Shown here: positions 19,548 through 29,249 of the stretch, piece by piece | Numbering within the stretch: position 1 is the stretch's first letter | How the letters are laid out: each line of letters begins with the position of its first letter | Assembly: GCA_024397995.1 (NCBI GenBank) | Contig: CP073746.1 | Coordinates: 1-64,000, forward strand | DNA length: 64,000 nucleotides | Source of the DNA: a bacterium SCSIO 12827 | GTDB lineage: Bacteria; Pseudomonadota; Alphaproteobacteria; Rhodospirillales; Casp-alpha2 | Reading direction: 5' to 3' | Made by a program: the position numbers and the translations under genes | Notes under the pieces: model-generated | Seen by the model: the letters and a program-made list of their open reading frames with translations, nothing else | Database searches by the model: none | What the model was told of the DNA's origin: nothing

Positions 19548-22500
19548 TTGCATCTTCTCGCCGCCCAGCCCGGCATCGTCGACGACGGAACGGAAGCCCT
19601 CGACCTGGGTCAGACGCCGGGCGACATCGTCGTGCTGTCCGCCGCAGATACGGAACTGGCGGCCCTGGCCGATGCCCAGGCGCGGCGGCTGGGGGCTGAT
19701 CCTGAAGGCCCTTCCCTGCGTCTCGCCAACGTCATGCATCTTGCCCATAACATGAGCGTCGACCTTTACGTCGACGCCGTGGTCAGCCATGCGCGGCTGA
19801 TCGTCGTGCGGCTTCTGGGCGGGCGGGCCTACTGGCCCTACGGTGTGGAACAGATCGCCCAGACGGCGGCGGCGCAAGGTATCCCGCTGGCGGTTCTGCC
19901 CGGTGACGACGCGCCCGACGCCGAACTGGCCGACTGGTCGACCCTGCCGCGCGATGCCCAGCACCGACTGTGGCAATACCTGGTGCAGGGCGGGCCGGCC
20001 AACGCGGGGCGGTTTCTGGATTACGCCGCGTCGCTGATCGGCGGCGGCGGCGACTGGCTGGAGCCGGAACCGCTGCTCGCCTGCGGGCTCTATTGGCCCG
20101 GCGCGGCGGCGCCGGATCTGGATTCTCTCCGGTCCCATTGGATCGAGGGCGCCCCCGTGGCGGCGCTGGTGTTCTACCGCGCGCTCATTCAGGCGGGGAA
20201 CCTGGACGCCGTCGACGCCCTGGTCAAATCCCTGGGCCGGGCCGTGCTCAACGCGTTGCCGGTTTACGTGAAAAGCCTGAAGGACCCGGTCTCGGCGGCG
20301 ACCCTGGAAGGGTTTTTCGCCGACGCGCCCCCCGCGGTCGTCCTGAATACGACGGGTTTCGCTGTCACCGCGCCGGGCACGGACAAGCTGGGCGGCGGCC
20401 GTGCCCCCGGGCCCTTGGACCGTCCGGGTGCCCCCGTGCTGCAGGCCGTGTTCTCGGGCGGCAACCGGGAAGGCTGGCAATCGGGCACCTTCGGCCTGGG
20501 CCCCCGGGACATCGCCATGAACGTGGCCCTGCCGGAAGTGGACGGGCGCATCTTCACCCGCGCCGTGTCGTTCAAGGGCCGGGCCCGGCGCGACGATGCG
20601 ACGCAGACCGATATCGTGCGGTATGAACCGGTTGCCGACCGCGTCGATTTCGTGGCGGATCTGGCGGCTGGCTGGGCGCGCCTTGCCGGGAAGACGCCGA
20701 AGGATCGCCGCGTCGCCCTGGTGCTCGCCAACTATCCCAACCGGGACGGGCGCATCGGCAATGGTGTTGGTTTGGATACCCCGGCGGCGACGGTCCGGCT
20801 GCTGGGCGAGATGGCGGCGGCGGGATATGCGCTGCGCGATGTTCCGGGGGACGGGGACGACCTGGTGCAACGGCTGCTGGCCGGGCCGACCAACGATCTG
20901 ACCGCGCTGGTGTCCCGCACTTGGGACGAGGTCCTACCCTTCAACGAATACCAGATCTTCTTCGGCAGCCTGCCCAAGTCCGTTCAGGATGCGGTGACGG
21001 ACCGCTGGGGGCCGGCGGAAACCGATCCCTTCTTCCGCCCGGGGGCGCTCGATTGCGGGCACTTCGCCGTGGCGGCGTTCCGCTGCGGCAACGTGGCGGT
21101 CTGCCTGCAACCGGCGCGGGGTTACAACATCGACCCTAAATCCAGCTATCACGATCCGGACCTGGTGCCGCCGCACAGCTATCTCGCCTTCCATGCCTGG
21201 CTGCGCGAATCCTTCCGCGCCGACGCCGTGGTGCACATGGGTAAGCACGGCAATCTGGAATGGCTGCCGGGCAAGTCGCTGGCCCTGTCGCAGGACTGCT
21301 TTCCGGAAGCGGCCTTGGGCCCGCTGCCCAACATCTATCCCTTCATCGTCAACGACCCCGGCGAAGGCACCCAGGCCAAGCGCCGGGCGGCCGCCGTCGT
21401 CGTCGACCATCTGACCCCGCCCCTGACCCGGGCCGAAAGCTACGGGCCCTTGAAGGACCTGGAAGCCCTGGTCGATGAATATTACGAAGCCGCCGGCGTC
21501 GACCGCCGGCGCCTGAAGGTGCTGGAAAAGGACATCCTGACCCTCTGTCACGCCACGGGGATCGGCGCCGACTGCGGCATGGCGGCGGACGACGTGTCCG
21601 GCGATCAGTTGGCCAAGCTCGATAATTATCTGTGCGAGCTGAAGGAAATGCAGATCCGGGATGGCCTGCATATTCTGGGCCTGTCGCCCACGGGTCGCCT
21701 GCTGACGGACCTGCTGGTGGCGCTGGCCCGGGTGCCGCGCGGGGCCGCGCCAGAAGACGCCTCGCTGCTGCGCGCCTTGGCGGCGGACCTGGAATTGGGC
21801 ACGGATTTCGATCCGCTTGATTGCGACATGGCCACGCTCTGGACGGGCCCGCGCCCGACCGCACTGGACAATACGGAGGCCCCCTGGCGCACGGTGGGCG
21901 ATGTGGTGGAGCGGCTGGAAATTCTCGCCGCGGCCTTGGTCGCGGGCGACGTCGATGCCGATCCGTCCTGGACCACGACCGGCCCCGTGCTCGATTTCAT
22001 CCAGGATCATCTGCGCCCGGCGGTTGAGGCTTCGGGTGCGGCGGAGATTCAAGGTGTGCTGACGGGCCTCGACGGCCGCTTCGTGCCGCCGGGGCCGTCC
22101 GGTGCGCCGACGCGCGGGCGGCCCGACGTGCTGCCCACGGGGCGCAATTTCTATTCCGTCGATACCCGCACGGTGCCGACCCCCGCCGCCTGGCAACTGG
22201 GCTGGAAGGCGGCGAGCCTGCTGGTCGAACGCCATGCCCAGGACCACGGCGACTGGCCCAAGTCCATCGCGATCTCCGCCTGGGGGACTTCGAACATGCG
22301 CACGGGCGGCGACGACATCGCCCAGGCCCTGGCCTTGCTCGGCGTCAAGCCGCAATGGGACGGCCCGTCCCGCCGGGTTACCGGGTTCGAGGTCTTGCCC
22401 GTCTCCGTCCTCGGCCGGCCGCGCGTCGACGTGACGCTCCGTATTTCCGGCTTTTTCCGTGACGCCTTTCCGGGCCTGATCGATCTATTCGATTCCGCCG

Positions 22501-23309
22501 TGCGCGCCGTGGCCGCCCTGGACGAAACGGAAGCCGATAATCCGCTGGCTGCCCGGGTCAGGGAAGACGCAGCGAAATTGGGCGGTGACGACGCGCTTCG
22601 CATGGCGACCCACCGGGTCTTCGGCTCCATGCCGGGGGCTTACGGGGCCGGACTGCAGGCGCTGATCGACGAGAAGGGCTGGGAGACGGAAGCCGACCTG
22701 GCCCGCGCCTATGTCGCCTGGGGCGGTTATGCCTATGGTGCGGGGGCCGAGGGCCGGGCGGCGCACGGCCTGTTCGAAGCGCGCCTGCGCACCACCGACG
22801 CGGTGCTGCAGAACCAGGACAACCGCGAGCATGATTTGCTCGATTCCGACGACTATTACCAGTTCCAGGGCGGGCTGACCGCCGCCGTGCGGTCGCTTAA
22901 GGGCAGCCAACCCGCCGTCTATTTCGGCGACCATGCGCGCCCGGAAAGCCCGCGCCTGCGCACCCTGGACGAAGAAATCTCCCGCGTGGTTCGGGCCCGG
23001 GCGGCCAACCCGAAATGGATCCAGGGCGTCATGCGCCACGGCTACAAGGGCGCGTTCGAGATGGCGGCCACGGTCGACTATCTGTTCGCCTTCGCCGCCA
23101 CGGCGCGCTGCGTCGCCGATCACCATTTCGATGCCGTCTTTCAGGCCTACCTGGAAGATCCCGAGGTTCGGGACTTTCTCGCCGAGCACAATCCGGCGGC
23201 GCTGAAGGAAATGGCGGCCCGCTTTCTCGAGGCCCAGGACCGGGGCCTGTGGAGCCCGCGGCTCAATTCGACCCGCCCGCTCCTGGAGCGTCTTGCCCGT
23301 GACGGTTGA
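19548..23309 (+). CDS. cobN: Aerobic cobaltochelatase large subunit CobN
   Basis: CobN is the large, tetrapyrrole-binding subunit of the ATP-dependent cobaltochelatase that inserts cobalt into hydrogenobyrinate a,c-diamide. The 1253 residues match the family size, and the sequence is related to magnesium chelatase subunit H. Recognisable blocks include VVHMGKHGNLEWLPGKSLALS, broken here by its usual GK..LS pattern, and YPFIVNDPGEGTQAKRR. Others are AISAWGTSNMRTGGDDIAQAL, RVFGSMPGAYGAG and DSDDYYQFQGG. The TTG at 19548 is preceded by GGAG ten bases upstream. The partner subunits CobS and CobT of the chelatase (different from the cobS and cobT annotated here) are not in this window. Confidence 0.97.
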   Translation: MHLLAAQPGIVDDGTEALDLGQTPGDIVVLSAADTELAALADAQARRLGADPEGPSLRLANVMHLAHNMSVDLYVDAVVSHARLIVVRLLGGRAYWPYGVEQIAQTAAAQGIPLAVLPGDDAPDAELADWSTLPRDAQHRLWQYLVQGGPANAGRFLDYAASLIGGGGDWLEPEPLLACGLYWPGAAAPDLDSLRSHWIEGAPVAALVFYRALIQAGNLDAVDALVKSLGRAVLNALPVYVKSLKDPVSAATLEGFFADAPPAVVLNTTGFAVTAPGTDKLGGGRAPGPLDRPGAPVLQAVFSGGNREGWQSGTFGLGPRDIAMNVALPEVDGRIFTRAVSFKGRARRDDATQTDIVRYEPVADRVDFVADLAAGWARLAGKTPKDRRVALVLANYPNRDGRIGNGVGLDTPAATVRLLGEMAAAGYALRDVPGDGDDLVQRLLAGPTNDLTALVSRTWDEVLPFNEYQIFFGSLPKSVQDAVTDRWGPAETDPFFRPGALDCGHFAVAAFRCGNVAVCLQPARGYNIDPKSSYHDPDLVPPHSYLAFHAWLRESFRADAVVHMGKHGNLEWLPGKSLALSQDCFPEAALGPLPNIYPFIVNDPGEGTQAKRRAAAVVVDHLTPPLTRAESYGPLKDLEALVDEYYEAAGVDRRRLKVLEKDILTLCHATGIGADCGMAADDVSGDQLAKLDNYLCELKEMQIRDGLHILGLSPTGRLLTDLLVALARVPRGAAPEDASLLRALAADLELGTDFDPLDCDMATLWTGPRPTALDNTEAPWRTVGDVVERLEILAAALVAGDVDADPSWTTTGPVLDFIQDHLRPAVEASGAAEIQGVLTGLDGRFVPPGPSGAPTRGRPDVLPTGRNFYSVDTRTVPTPAAWQLGWKAASLLVERHAQDHGDWPKSIAISAWGTSNMRTGGDDIAQALALLGVKPQWDGPSRRVTGFEVLPVSVLGRPRVDVTLRISGFFRDAFPGLIDLFDSAVRAVAALDETEADNPLAARVREDAAKLGGDDALRMATHRVFGSMPGAYGAGLQALIDEKGWETEADLARAYVAWGGYAYGAGAEGRAAHGLFEARLRTTDAVLQNQDNREHDLLDSDDYYQFQGGLTAAVRSLKGSQPAVYFGDHARPESPRLRTLDEEISRVVRARAANPKWIQGVMRHGYKGAFEMAATVDYLFAFAATARCVADHHFDAVFQAYLEDPEVRDFLAEHNPAALKEMAARFLEAQDRGLWSPRLNSTRPLLERLARDG

Positions 23310-23367
23310 CGGCAGGGGCCGGAAGCCGGGATAAGTTACGATCAGCCGACAGATGAGGCGTTCCCCG

Positions 23368-24000
23368 ATGGACAAGAAAACCAAAGACACGATGACCGAG
23401 GCGGAGCTGGACGCGCGCCACGCCGAGAAGATGCGCAAGAAGAAGGCGGCGCGGGACAAGATCCTGGCCACCAAGACCGAAGAGCGCGGCCTGCTGATCG
23501 TCCATACGGGCAAGGGCAAGGGCAAATCGACCGCCGCCATGGGCATGGCCATGCGCTGCGTCGGCCACGGCATGCGCGTCGCCATCGTGCAGTTCGTCAA
23601 GGGCGTGTGGGAAACGGGCGAGCGCGACGTGCTGGCGAAATTCCCCGATCAGGTCACGATCCGCGCCATGGGCGAGGGCTTTTCCTGGGAGACCCAGGAC
23701 CGCCAGCGCGACCTGGCCGCGGCACGCCAGGCCTGGGACGCGGCCAAGGAATTGATGGCCGACCCCAGCTACAAGATGATCATCCTGGATGAGTTGAACA
23801 TCGTGCTGCGCTACGACAACCTGCCGCTGGACGAGGTGGTCGAAACCCTGCGCAACAAGCCCCGCGACCTGCACGTCGTGGTCACCGGGCGCAACGCCAA
23901 GGAGGCGCTGATCGAGGCTGCCGACCTGGTCACGGAAATGGAGATGATCAAGCATCCGTTCCGCGCGGGCGTGAAGGCCCAGGCGGGGATCGAGTTTTGA
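23368..24000 (+). CDS. cobO: Cob(I)yrinic acid a,c-diamide adenosyltransferase
   Basis: CobO (BtuR/CobA family) transfers the adenosyl group of ATP to cob(I)yrinate a,c-diamide. The product has a lysine-rich N-terminus, the P-loop HTGKGKGKSTAA, then QFVKGVWETGER, ILDELNIVLRY and VTGRNAKEALIEAADLVTEM in outline. The start is placed at ATG 23368, with GAGG nine bases upstream (210 residues). An earlier ATG at 23353 would overlap that ribosome-binding site. It follows cobN by 58 bases and belongs to the same run. Confidence 0.96.
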   Translation: MDKKTKDTMTEAELDARHAEKMRKKKAARDKILATKTEERGLLIVHTGKGKGKSTAAMGMAMRCVGHGMRVAIVQFVKGVWETGERDVLAKFPDQVTIRAMGEGFSWETQDRQRDLAAARQAWDAAKELMADPSYKMIILDELNIVLRYDNLPLDEVVETLRNKPRDLHVVVTGRNAKEALIEAADLVTEMEMIKHPFRAGVKAQAGIEF

Positions 24001-24019
24001 GCGGGCGGGAGGCAGCACA

Positions 24020-24709
24020 ATGACCACAGGCATTCGCGGGTTTTTGGCGCTGGCATTGACCCTCATGGTTCTGGCCGGCTGTACCCGCCTGGAATCGGAG
24101 CCGCCGGTGGCGGCCCGCCACATCATCGCGGCGGCGACGGCGACGGTCGAACGCTTTACCACGGTCAAGCAGTTGGCCGAGGCGGCCAAGCACATCCCGA
24201 CGGCGCGCGCCGTCGTGGTGTTCCCCGATCTGGTCAAGGCCGGATTCATCGCCGGCGGCGAGGGCGGCAACGGCGTGCTTTTGGCGCGGGCACCCGACGG
24301 GTCTTGGTCGGCCCCGGTGTTTCTGTCCCTCGGCGTTGCCAGCTTCGGTCTGCAGGCGGGCATTCAGCAGACAGAGGTCGTGCTGGCCATCCGCTCCGAC
24401 GGGGCGCTGAAGGCCGTGCTGGAAAATCAGGGCTCGATCGGCGCCGACAGCGGCATCACCATGGCCGTCTACGGCGCCGGGATCGAGGGGGCGGTGACGA
24501 CCAACGCGGGGGCCGACATCATCGCCTTCGCCAATTCCAAATCGGGGCTTTATGCCGGATTTTCCCTGGAAGGGGCCGTGTTCATCCGCCGCCGCGATCT
24601 CAACGAAGCGTTTTACGGCGCGGGTGCGACGCCGGACAGCATCCTGGCGGGCCGGCAGTCGAACCCTGTTGCTGATCCGTTGATCCAGGCCCTTGCCGCC
24701 CACAAATAG
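24020..24709 (+). CDS. SYLF/Ysc84-domain lipoprotein
   Basis: This is a 229-residue predicted lipoprotein. The signal peptide is followed by the lipobox VLAGC at residues 17-21. The rest has the SYLF (Ysc84) pattern: a helical start, [39 protein letters not shown], and [21 protein letters not shown] followed by AFYG. SYLF domains bind lipids and often sit at membranes; their bacterial role is poorly defined. GGGAGG precedes the ATG. It lies between cobO and cobQ, 19 bases after cobO and probably overlapping cobQ, so it appears to be part of the B12 transcript despite having no known cobalamin function. Confidence 0.88.
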   Translation: MTTGIRGFLALALTLMVLAGCTRLESEPPVAARHIIAAATATVERFTTVKQLAEAAKHIPTARAVVVFPDLVKAGFIAGGEGGNGVLLARAPDGSWSAPVFLSLGVASFGLQAGIQQTEVVLAIRSDGALKAVLENQGSIGADSGITMAVYGAGIEGAVTTNAGADIIAFANSKSGLYAGFSLEGAVFIRRRDLNEAFYGAGATPDSILAGRQSNPVADPLIQALAAHK

Positions 24710-26198
24710 CATCCCTGCCCGTCCCGCCGGGCCCGTCAAGGCCCTGATGGTTCAGGGCACGGGATCGGACGTGGGCAAATCGCTGATCGTCGCGGGCCTG
24801 TGCCGCCTGTTCGCGAACCGGGGCCTTCGCGTCCGCCCGTTCAAGCCGCAGAACATGTCCAACAACGCCGCCGTGACCGATGACGGCGGCGAGATCGGCC
24901 GCGCTCAGGCGTTGCAGGCCCAGGCCGCGCGCCAGCCGCTCAGCGTGCACATGAACCCGGTGCTGCTGAAACCGCAGACCGAGATCGGCGCACAGGTCGT
25001 CGTTCAAGGCAAGGTCAGGGGTAATGCCAAGGCGCGGGACTATCACGCCCTGAAACCGGAATTGCTGGCGGCGGTGCGGGACAGCTTCGCGATCGTCCGC
25101 GACGGCGCGGACCTTGTTATCGTCGAAGGGGCCGGCAGCCCGGCCGAGGTCAACCTGCGGGCCGGCGACATCGCCAACATGGGCTTCGCGTTGGCGGCGA
25201 AGGTGCCCGTGATCCTGGTCGCGGACATCGACCGGGGCGGCGTGATCGCCAGTCTGGTCGGCACCTGGGAGCTGATGACCGAGGACGAACGCGCCTGCGT
25301 GCGCGGCTACGTCATCAACAAATTTCGCGGCGACGTGACGTTGTTCGATGATGCGATCCAGATCATCAAGGACCGTACCGGCATGCATTGCTTCGGCGTG
25401 GTCCCCCATTTCGCCCAGGCCCGCTTGCTGCCGGCCGAGGACGCGGTGGCGCTGGACGCGGGCGCCAGCCAACAACAAACCGCGCCGGACCGCATCCGCA
25501 TCGCCGTGCCGCGCCTGCCGCGCATCGCCAATTTCGACGATCTTGACCCCTTGAACGCCGAAGACGGGGTCGAGGTCGTGATCGTCGAAGCGGGGGCGGT
25601 CATCCCGGCCGATGCCGATGTGATCCTGATCCCGGGCTCCAAGGCGACCCTTTCGGATCTGGCAGCGCTCCGGGCTGAAGGCTGGGACATTGACATCCTG
25701 GCCCATCACCGCCGGGGCGGGATCGTCGTGGGATTATGCGGCGGCTATCAGATGTTGGGGCAAACCGTTGCCGACCCGGACGGGGTCGAGGGGGCGGCGG
25801 CGACGGAGCCGGGCCTTGGGCTGCTCGAGGTCGACACGGTGATCGGCCGGGCTAAGACCCTGCGCCCGGCCCGGGGGGCGGACACGGTGTTCGGTCAGGC
25901 CATCACGGGTTATGAGATGCATATGGGTGCGACCACGGGCGCCGGCTTGGCGCGGCCCTGGCTGACGCTGGCGGACGGCACCGACGGGGCGGTTTCCGCC
26001 GACGGGCGGGTGATGGGGGCCTATGTGCACGGGCTGTTCGCGGCGGACGGTTTTCGCGCGGCGTTTCTGGACGCCGTACGGGCGGGTGATTACGCGGCGG
26101 CGTCCCATGTGGCGCGGGTCGAGGCGACCCTTGATGCGCTCGCCCGGCATCTGGAGGCGCACCTCGACATGGATGGTCTGGACGCGGCTTTCGTCTAA
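24693..26198 (+). CDS. cobQ: Cobyric acid synthase (glutamine-hydrolysing)
   Basis: CobQ amidates four carboxylates of adenosylcobyrinic acid a,c-diamide using glutamine and ATP. The 501-residue product has [12 protein letters not shown] (P-loop variant) and [12 protein letters not shown]. It also has [26 protein letters not shown] and a C-terminal type-1 glutaminase domain with [10 protein letters not shown] (catalytic Cys) and YEMHMG with its active-site His. The TTG at 24693 overlaps the lipoprotein gene by 17 bases. ATG 24747, with AAGG just upstream, is an equally reasonable start and gives 483 residues. Confidence 0.95.
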   Translation: MPPTNSIPARPAGPVKALMVQGTGSDVGKSLIVAGLCRLFANRGLRVRPFKPQNMSNNAAVTDDGGEIGRAQALQAQAARQPLSVHMNPVLLKPQTEIGAQVVVQGKVRGNAKARDYHALKPELLAAVRDSFAIVRDGADLVIVEGAGSPAEVNLRAGDIANMGFALAAKVPVILVADIDRGGVIASLVGTWELMTEDERACVRGYVINKFRGDVTLFDDAIQIIKDRTGMHCFGVVPHFAQARLLPAEDAVALDAGASQQQTAPDRIRIAVPRLPRIANFDDLDPLNAEDGVEVVIVEAGAVIPADADVILIPGSKATLSDLAALRAEGWDIDILAHHRRGGIVVGLCGGYQMLGQTVADPDGVEGAAATEPGLGLLEVDTVIGRAKTLRPARGADTVFGQAITGYEMHMGATTGAGLARPWLTLADGTDGAVSADGRVMGAYVHGLFAADGFRAAFLDAVRAGDYAAASHVARVEATLDALARHLEAHLDMDGLDAAFV

Positions 26199-26563
26199 TC
26201 CTTCGGCGGCATGTCGTCCTTCGTTTCCTGCAGCAAAAATGCGCGGGCCTTGGTTTCGTGCTGTGGCTTCAAATGCGGGGCGAGCAATCGCCAGGCGCCG
26301 TAGAACACGGTGGCGTCATCCGTATACCCCAAGGCCGCGATGAAATCGGGGACCAGGTCGAAGGGCACGATGAAATAGGCGAGCGCGCTCATCACGGCGA
26401 TCTTCACGCCCGTCGGCGTGGCCGGATCGCGGGCCGCGTAGAAGGCCGCCACGGCGTCGCGGGTGAAGGGCACCTTGCCGATGGTTCGGCGCACCTTGCC
26501 GCCCAGGTCCCGGGTCACCAGGTCTTCGTCGCCGGGGTCGCGGTCATCCGGTCTGCGTGTCAC
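26195..26563 (-). CDS. DUF1232 (YkvA-like) membrane protein
   Basis: This 122-residue product contains the DUF1232 core: a hydrophobic segment [21 protein letters not shown] followed by GYTDDATVF. It is a short, probably membrane-associated domain of unknown function found widely in bacteria. The N-terminus is acidic and arginine-rich. The gene converges on cobQ with a four-base overlap and is divergent from the SDR gene. Confidence 0.85.
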   Translation of the reverse strand: MTRRPDDRDPGDEDLVTRDLGGKVRRTIGKVPFTRDAVAAFYAARDPATPTGVKIAVMSALAYFIVPFDLVPDFIAALGYTDDATVFYGAWRLLAPHLKPQHETKARAFLLQETKDDMPPKD

Positions 26564-26635
26564 GTTGTCGCCACACCCTTGCTTTGTTAGAAGTCATCCA
26601 CCCTATCAGAACACTTCCAATGACGGAGGATATCC

Positions 26636-27397
26636 ATGGACATTTCCGGTCACGCGGCCCTGGTCACCGGCGCCGCTTCGGGCCTGGGGGCCGCGACGGT
26701 CCGCGCACTCGCGGCCAAGGGCGCCAAGGTCGCCTGCCTTGATCTTAATTTGGCCGGTGCCGAGGAAGTTGCAAGCGCCATCGGCGGAACGGCGTTCCAG
26801 GCGAACGTGGCGGACGCGGCCTCGCTCGAGGCGGCGGTGGCCCAGGCCGCAGAAGCCCACGGTCCCGCCCGCGTCGCCGTCAGCTGCGCCGGCATCGCCC
26901 CGCCGAAGCGCATCGTCGGCCGCGACGGGCCGCAGGCGCTCGACGTGTTCGCCCAGACCATTCAGATCAACCTGATCGGCACCTTCAACCTGATGCGCCT
27001 GGCGGCCCATGGGATGCAGGGGCTCGACCCGTTGGCGACAGGCGAACGCGGGGTGATCGTGAATACGGCGTCGGTCGCCGCCTTCGAAGGGCAAATCGGG
27101 CAGGCCGCCTATGCGGCGTCCAAGGGCGGGGTCGCGGCCCTGACCCTGCCGGCGGCCCGCGAATTCGCCAAGTGGGGCATCCGCGTGATGACCATCGCCC
27201 CCGGCGTGTTCAAGACACCCATGGTGGCGGGCCTGTCCGACGAAGTTCAGGCCAGCCTGGCCGCGGGCGTGCCGTTCCCGCCCCGCCTGGGCGATCCCGC
27301 GGAATATGCAGACCTGGTGCTGGCGATCTGCGGCAATGCCATGCTCAACGGCGACGTCATCCGCCTGGACGGTGCGCTCCGCATGCCGCCGATCTGA
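26636..27397 (+). CDS. SDR dehydrogenase, 3-hydroxyacyl-CoA dehydrogenase type-2-like
   Basis: This classical short-chain dehydrogenase has 253 residues. The cofactor motif [11 protein letters not shown] is at about 11-21, and the acidic residue in ACLDLN after beta-2 indicates NAD. The remaining landmarks are [14 protein letters not shown], the active-site Tyr/Lys pair YAASK, and APGVFKTPM. The length and the [11 protein letters not shown] block resemble mammalian type-2 3-hydroxyacyl-CoA dehydrogenases and their bacterial relatives, suggesting fatty-acid or branched-chain acyl-CoA oxidation. The substrate is inferred. The stop codon begins the second copy of the dispersed palindrome. Confidence 0.85.
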   Translation: MDISGHAALVTGAASGLGAATVRALAAKGAKVACLDLNLAGAEEVASAIGGTAFQANVADAASLEAAVAQAAEAHGPARVAVSCAGIAPPKRIVGRDGPQALDVFAQTIQINLIGTFNLMRLAAHGMQGLDPLATGERGVIVNTASVAAFEGQIGQAAYAASKGGVAALTLPAAREFAKWGIRVMTIAPGVFKTPMVAGLSDEVQASLAAGVPFPPRLGDPAEYADLVLAICGNAMLNGDVIRLDGALRMPPI

Positions 27398-27444
27398 CGC
27401 AAATCCCGAGCGGACCGATCAGGTCCGCGACGACGATTTACGCG
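27395..27444 (+). repeat. Dispersed palindromic element, copy 2
   Basis: This element has the same layout as the one at 17815-17866. The outer arms are CGCAAAT (27398-27404) and ATTTACG (27436-27442, one mismatch). The inner arms are GCGGACC (27410-27416) and GGTCCGC (27422-27428) around a GATCA loop. The flanks TGACGCAAAT and CGCGACGACGATTT are identical or nearly so between copies. It begins at the SDR stop codon and lies between convergent genes (SDR and phhB). Confidence 0.75.
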
Positions 27445-27471
27445 AAATCAAAAAAAGGCAGGTCAGCCTTG

Positions 27472-27762
27472 TCAGCCGGCCGCCTTGTTCATGAACGCCG
27501 CGAGGTCGATGTCCTTTTGCGTGACGCCGCCGGCGTCGTGGGTCGCCAGGGTGACTTCGACCCGGTTGTAGATGTTGTACCATTCGGGGTGGTGATCCAT
27601 CTTCTCGGCCTTCAGGGCGGCGCGGCTCATAAAGCCGAAGGCGGCGTTGAAGTCCTTGAAGATGAAGGTCTTGATGATGGCGTCGCGGCCCGGCACCTCG
27701 GCCCAGCCGTCCAGGCCCTGGATCGCGGCTTCCCGCGCGTCGCCGGTCAGTTTTTCGGTCAT
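27472..27762 (-). CDS. phhB: Pterin-4a-carbinolamine dehydratase
   Basis: PhhB dehydrates 4a-hydroxytetrahydrobiopterin after aromatic amino-acid hydroxylation. ATG 27762, with GGGAG about seven bases upstream, gives 96 residues. [19 protein letters not shown] in part, [20 protein letters not shown] in part and the TTHD-like [10 protein letters not shown] are family hallmarks, including the HHPEW active-site motif. A phenylalanine hydroxylase gene is not in the window. Confidence 0.95.
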   Translation of the reverse strand: MTEKLTGDAREAAIQGLDGWAEVPGRDAIIKTFIFKDFNAAFGFMSRAALKAEKMDHHPEWYNIYNRVEVTLATHDAGGVTQKDIDLAAFMNKAAG

Positions 27763-27816
27763 CTCAGGTCTCCCTGTTTGCGTTTGCACCCGGATCGTTT
27801 GGCGCTAGCTTAACGC

Positions 27817-28224
27817 ATGACCCTGACCGCACCCAGTCTTGACGATTTCGAGGCCATGGCCGAAGAGGCCCTGACCCTGATTCCGGATCACCTGCGCCGG
27901 CTTGCCGCCGACGTCGTCATCCGCATCGAGGATTTCCCAGACGAGGAAACCGCGCGCGAGATGGACCTGGAAAGCCCGTTCGATCTGCTGGGGCTCTACC
28001 GGGGCATCGCGTTGACGGACAAAAGCGTCGGCGACCCGGGAGGCATGCCGGACATGGTGTTCCTGTATCGCCGCCCGATTCTCGATTATTGGTGCGAGAC
28101 CGGCGAGGACCTTGCCCATCTGATCCGCCACGTCCTGATCCATGAGATCGGTCATCACTTCGGCTTTTCCGACGCGGACATGGAACATCTGGAAGAACAG
28201 GCCGATGCCGCCGGTGAAGGCTGA
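27817..28224 (+). CDS. Minizincin-type metallopeptidase family protein
   Basis: This 135-residue protein has the zinc-binding motif HEIGHHFGFSD (HExxHxxGxxD) near its C-terminus, preceded by RRPILDYW and followed by DMEHLEEQ. It belongs to the small 'MMP-like domain' family (COG3824), of unproven substrate. No signal peptide is visible, so it is probably cytoplasmic. It is divergent from phhB, with 54 bases between the starts. Confidence 0.85.
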   Translation: MTLTAPSLDDFEAMAEEALTLIPDHLRRLAADVVIRIEDFPDEETAREMDLESPFDLLGLYRGIALTDKSVGDPGGMPDMVFLYRRPILDYWCETGEDLAHLIRHVLIHEIGHHFGFSDADMEHLEEQADAAGEG

Positions 28225-28274
28225 GCGCGGCAACCGTTTCCGCTTACCGCGCGGGTGATTTCGGGTATGGTTTT

Positions 28275-28294
28275 CCCGTCCCGGTCGGGACGGG
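28275..28294 (+). other. Perfect hairpin upstream of mscS-family gene
   Basis: CCCGTCCC (28275-28282) and GGGACGGG (28287-28294) form a perfect eight-pair stem with loop GGTC. No T-run follows in either direction. It lies 25 bases before the MscS-like ATG. Confidence 0.45.
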
Positions 28295-28318
28295 GGCAAT
28301 GATCTTAAGGGGGCAGGC

Positions 28319-29215
28319 ATGAACGACGTCGAAAAAACCTTGGAACAGAATGTCGAGCAGGTCGCCAAATGGGTCGACGTGCTGCTTCAGTTCGGCGTGT
28401 CCTACGGCTTCCAGATTCTGGGGGCGTTGCTGTTCCTGCTGGTCGGGCTCAAGGCCGGCGGCTGGATGTCGCGGCGAATTCAGGCGGTCTGCGAGGCCAA
28501 GGGCATCGACGTCACTCTGTCGCGCTTCATCGGCAATACGGTCAAGATCCTGATCCTGACGGTGCTCGCGATCATCACGCTCGGCAATTTCGGAATCTCC
28601 ATCGCCCCCCTGATCGCGTTGGCCGGGGCATCGGCTTTCGGCGCCACCATGGCGTTGCAGGGGCCGCTGTCGAACTACGGGGCGGGACTGTCGATCATTC
28701 TGGCCCGGCCTTTCGTGGTCGGGAACACCATTACGGTCGGCGAGACCTCGGGCGTGGTCGACGAGGTCAAGATGGCCTACACCCGCCTGCTCGGCGAGGA
28801 CGGTGAGCGCATCACCATTCCCAACAAGGACATCGTCGGCCGGGTCATCGTCAATTCGGAAACCCGGCGCGTGGTCCAGACCAAGATCGCGCTGGCCGCC
28901 GATGCCGACCTGGAGCGCGCGTCCGAGGCCGTGCAGAAAGCGGTCGTCAGTGCTTTGCCGAAGACCGATGTGGAGGCCGGCGGCGCCGAGCCCCAGGTCG
29001 GGCTGCACGATTTCACCTTCGGCGGGCTGGTGCTGGGGGTGCGGTTCTGGGTGCCGTCGAGCCGCTATTACGAACTGCGTTATGCGGTCAATCGGGCGAT
29101 TCTGGAGGCCTTGCGCGGCGCCGGGGTGCCGATGTTGGCGGGTGTGCAGCCGGCGGTCATGGGCGACAGCCTGTCCGGCGACGGCGTGCAGGAAGGCCGG
29201 CGCGAAGACGGCTGA
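28319..29215 (+). CDS. Small-conductance mechanosensitive channel, MscS family
   Basis: This is a 298-residue inner-membrane channel that releases solutes during hypo-osmotic shock. There are three predicted membrane segments (about 20-45, 62-85 and 92-120). The third carries the Gly/Ala-rich pore helix LAGASAFGATMALQGPLSN. The beta domain follows with RPFVVGNTITV and TIPNKDIVGRVIVN. The length matches E. coli MscS (286). It converges with the response-regulator gene. Confidence 0.93.
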   Translation: MNDVEKTLEQNVEQVAKWVDVLLQFGVSYGFQILGALLFLLVGLKAGGWMSRRIQAVCEAKGIDVTLSRFIGNTVKILILTVLAIITLGNFGISIAPLIALAGASAFGATMALQGPLSNYGAGLSIILARPFVVGNTITVGETSGVVDEVKMAYTRLLGEDGERITIPNKDIVGRVIVNSETRRVVQTKIALAADADLERASEAVQKAVVSALPKTDVEAGGAEPQVGLHDFTFGGLVLGVRFWVPSSRYYELRYAVNRAILEALRGAGVPMLAGVQPAVMGDSLSGDGVQEGRREDG

Positions 29216-29249
29216 GGCGGGGCGGCGAAATTCGGGAAAAGAGTGGCCC

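Noticed and set aside
20934-22355. A 473-codon minus-strand frame inside cobN
   Set aside because: Composition is low in hydrophobic segments and mirrors the cobN codons; there is no ribosome-binding site or conserved motif.
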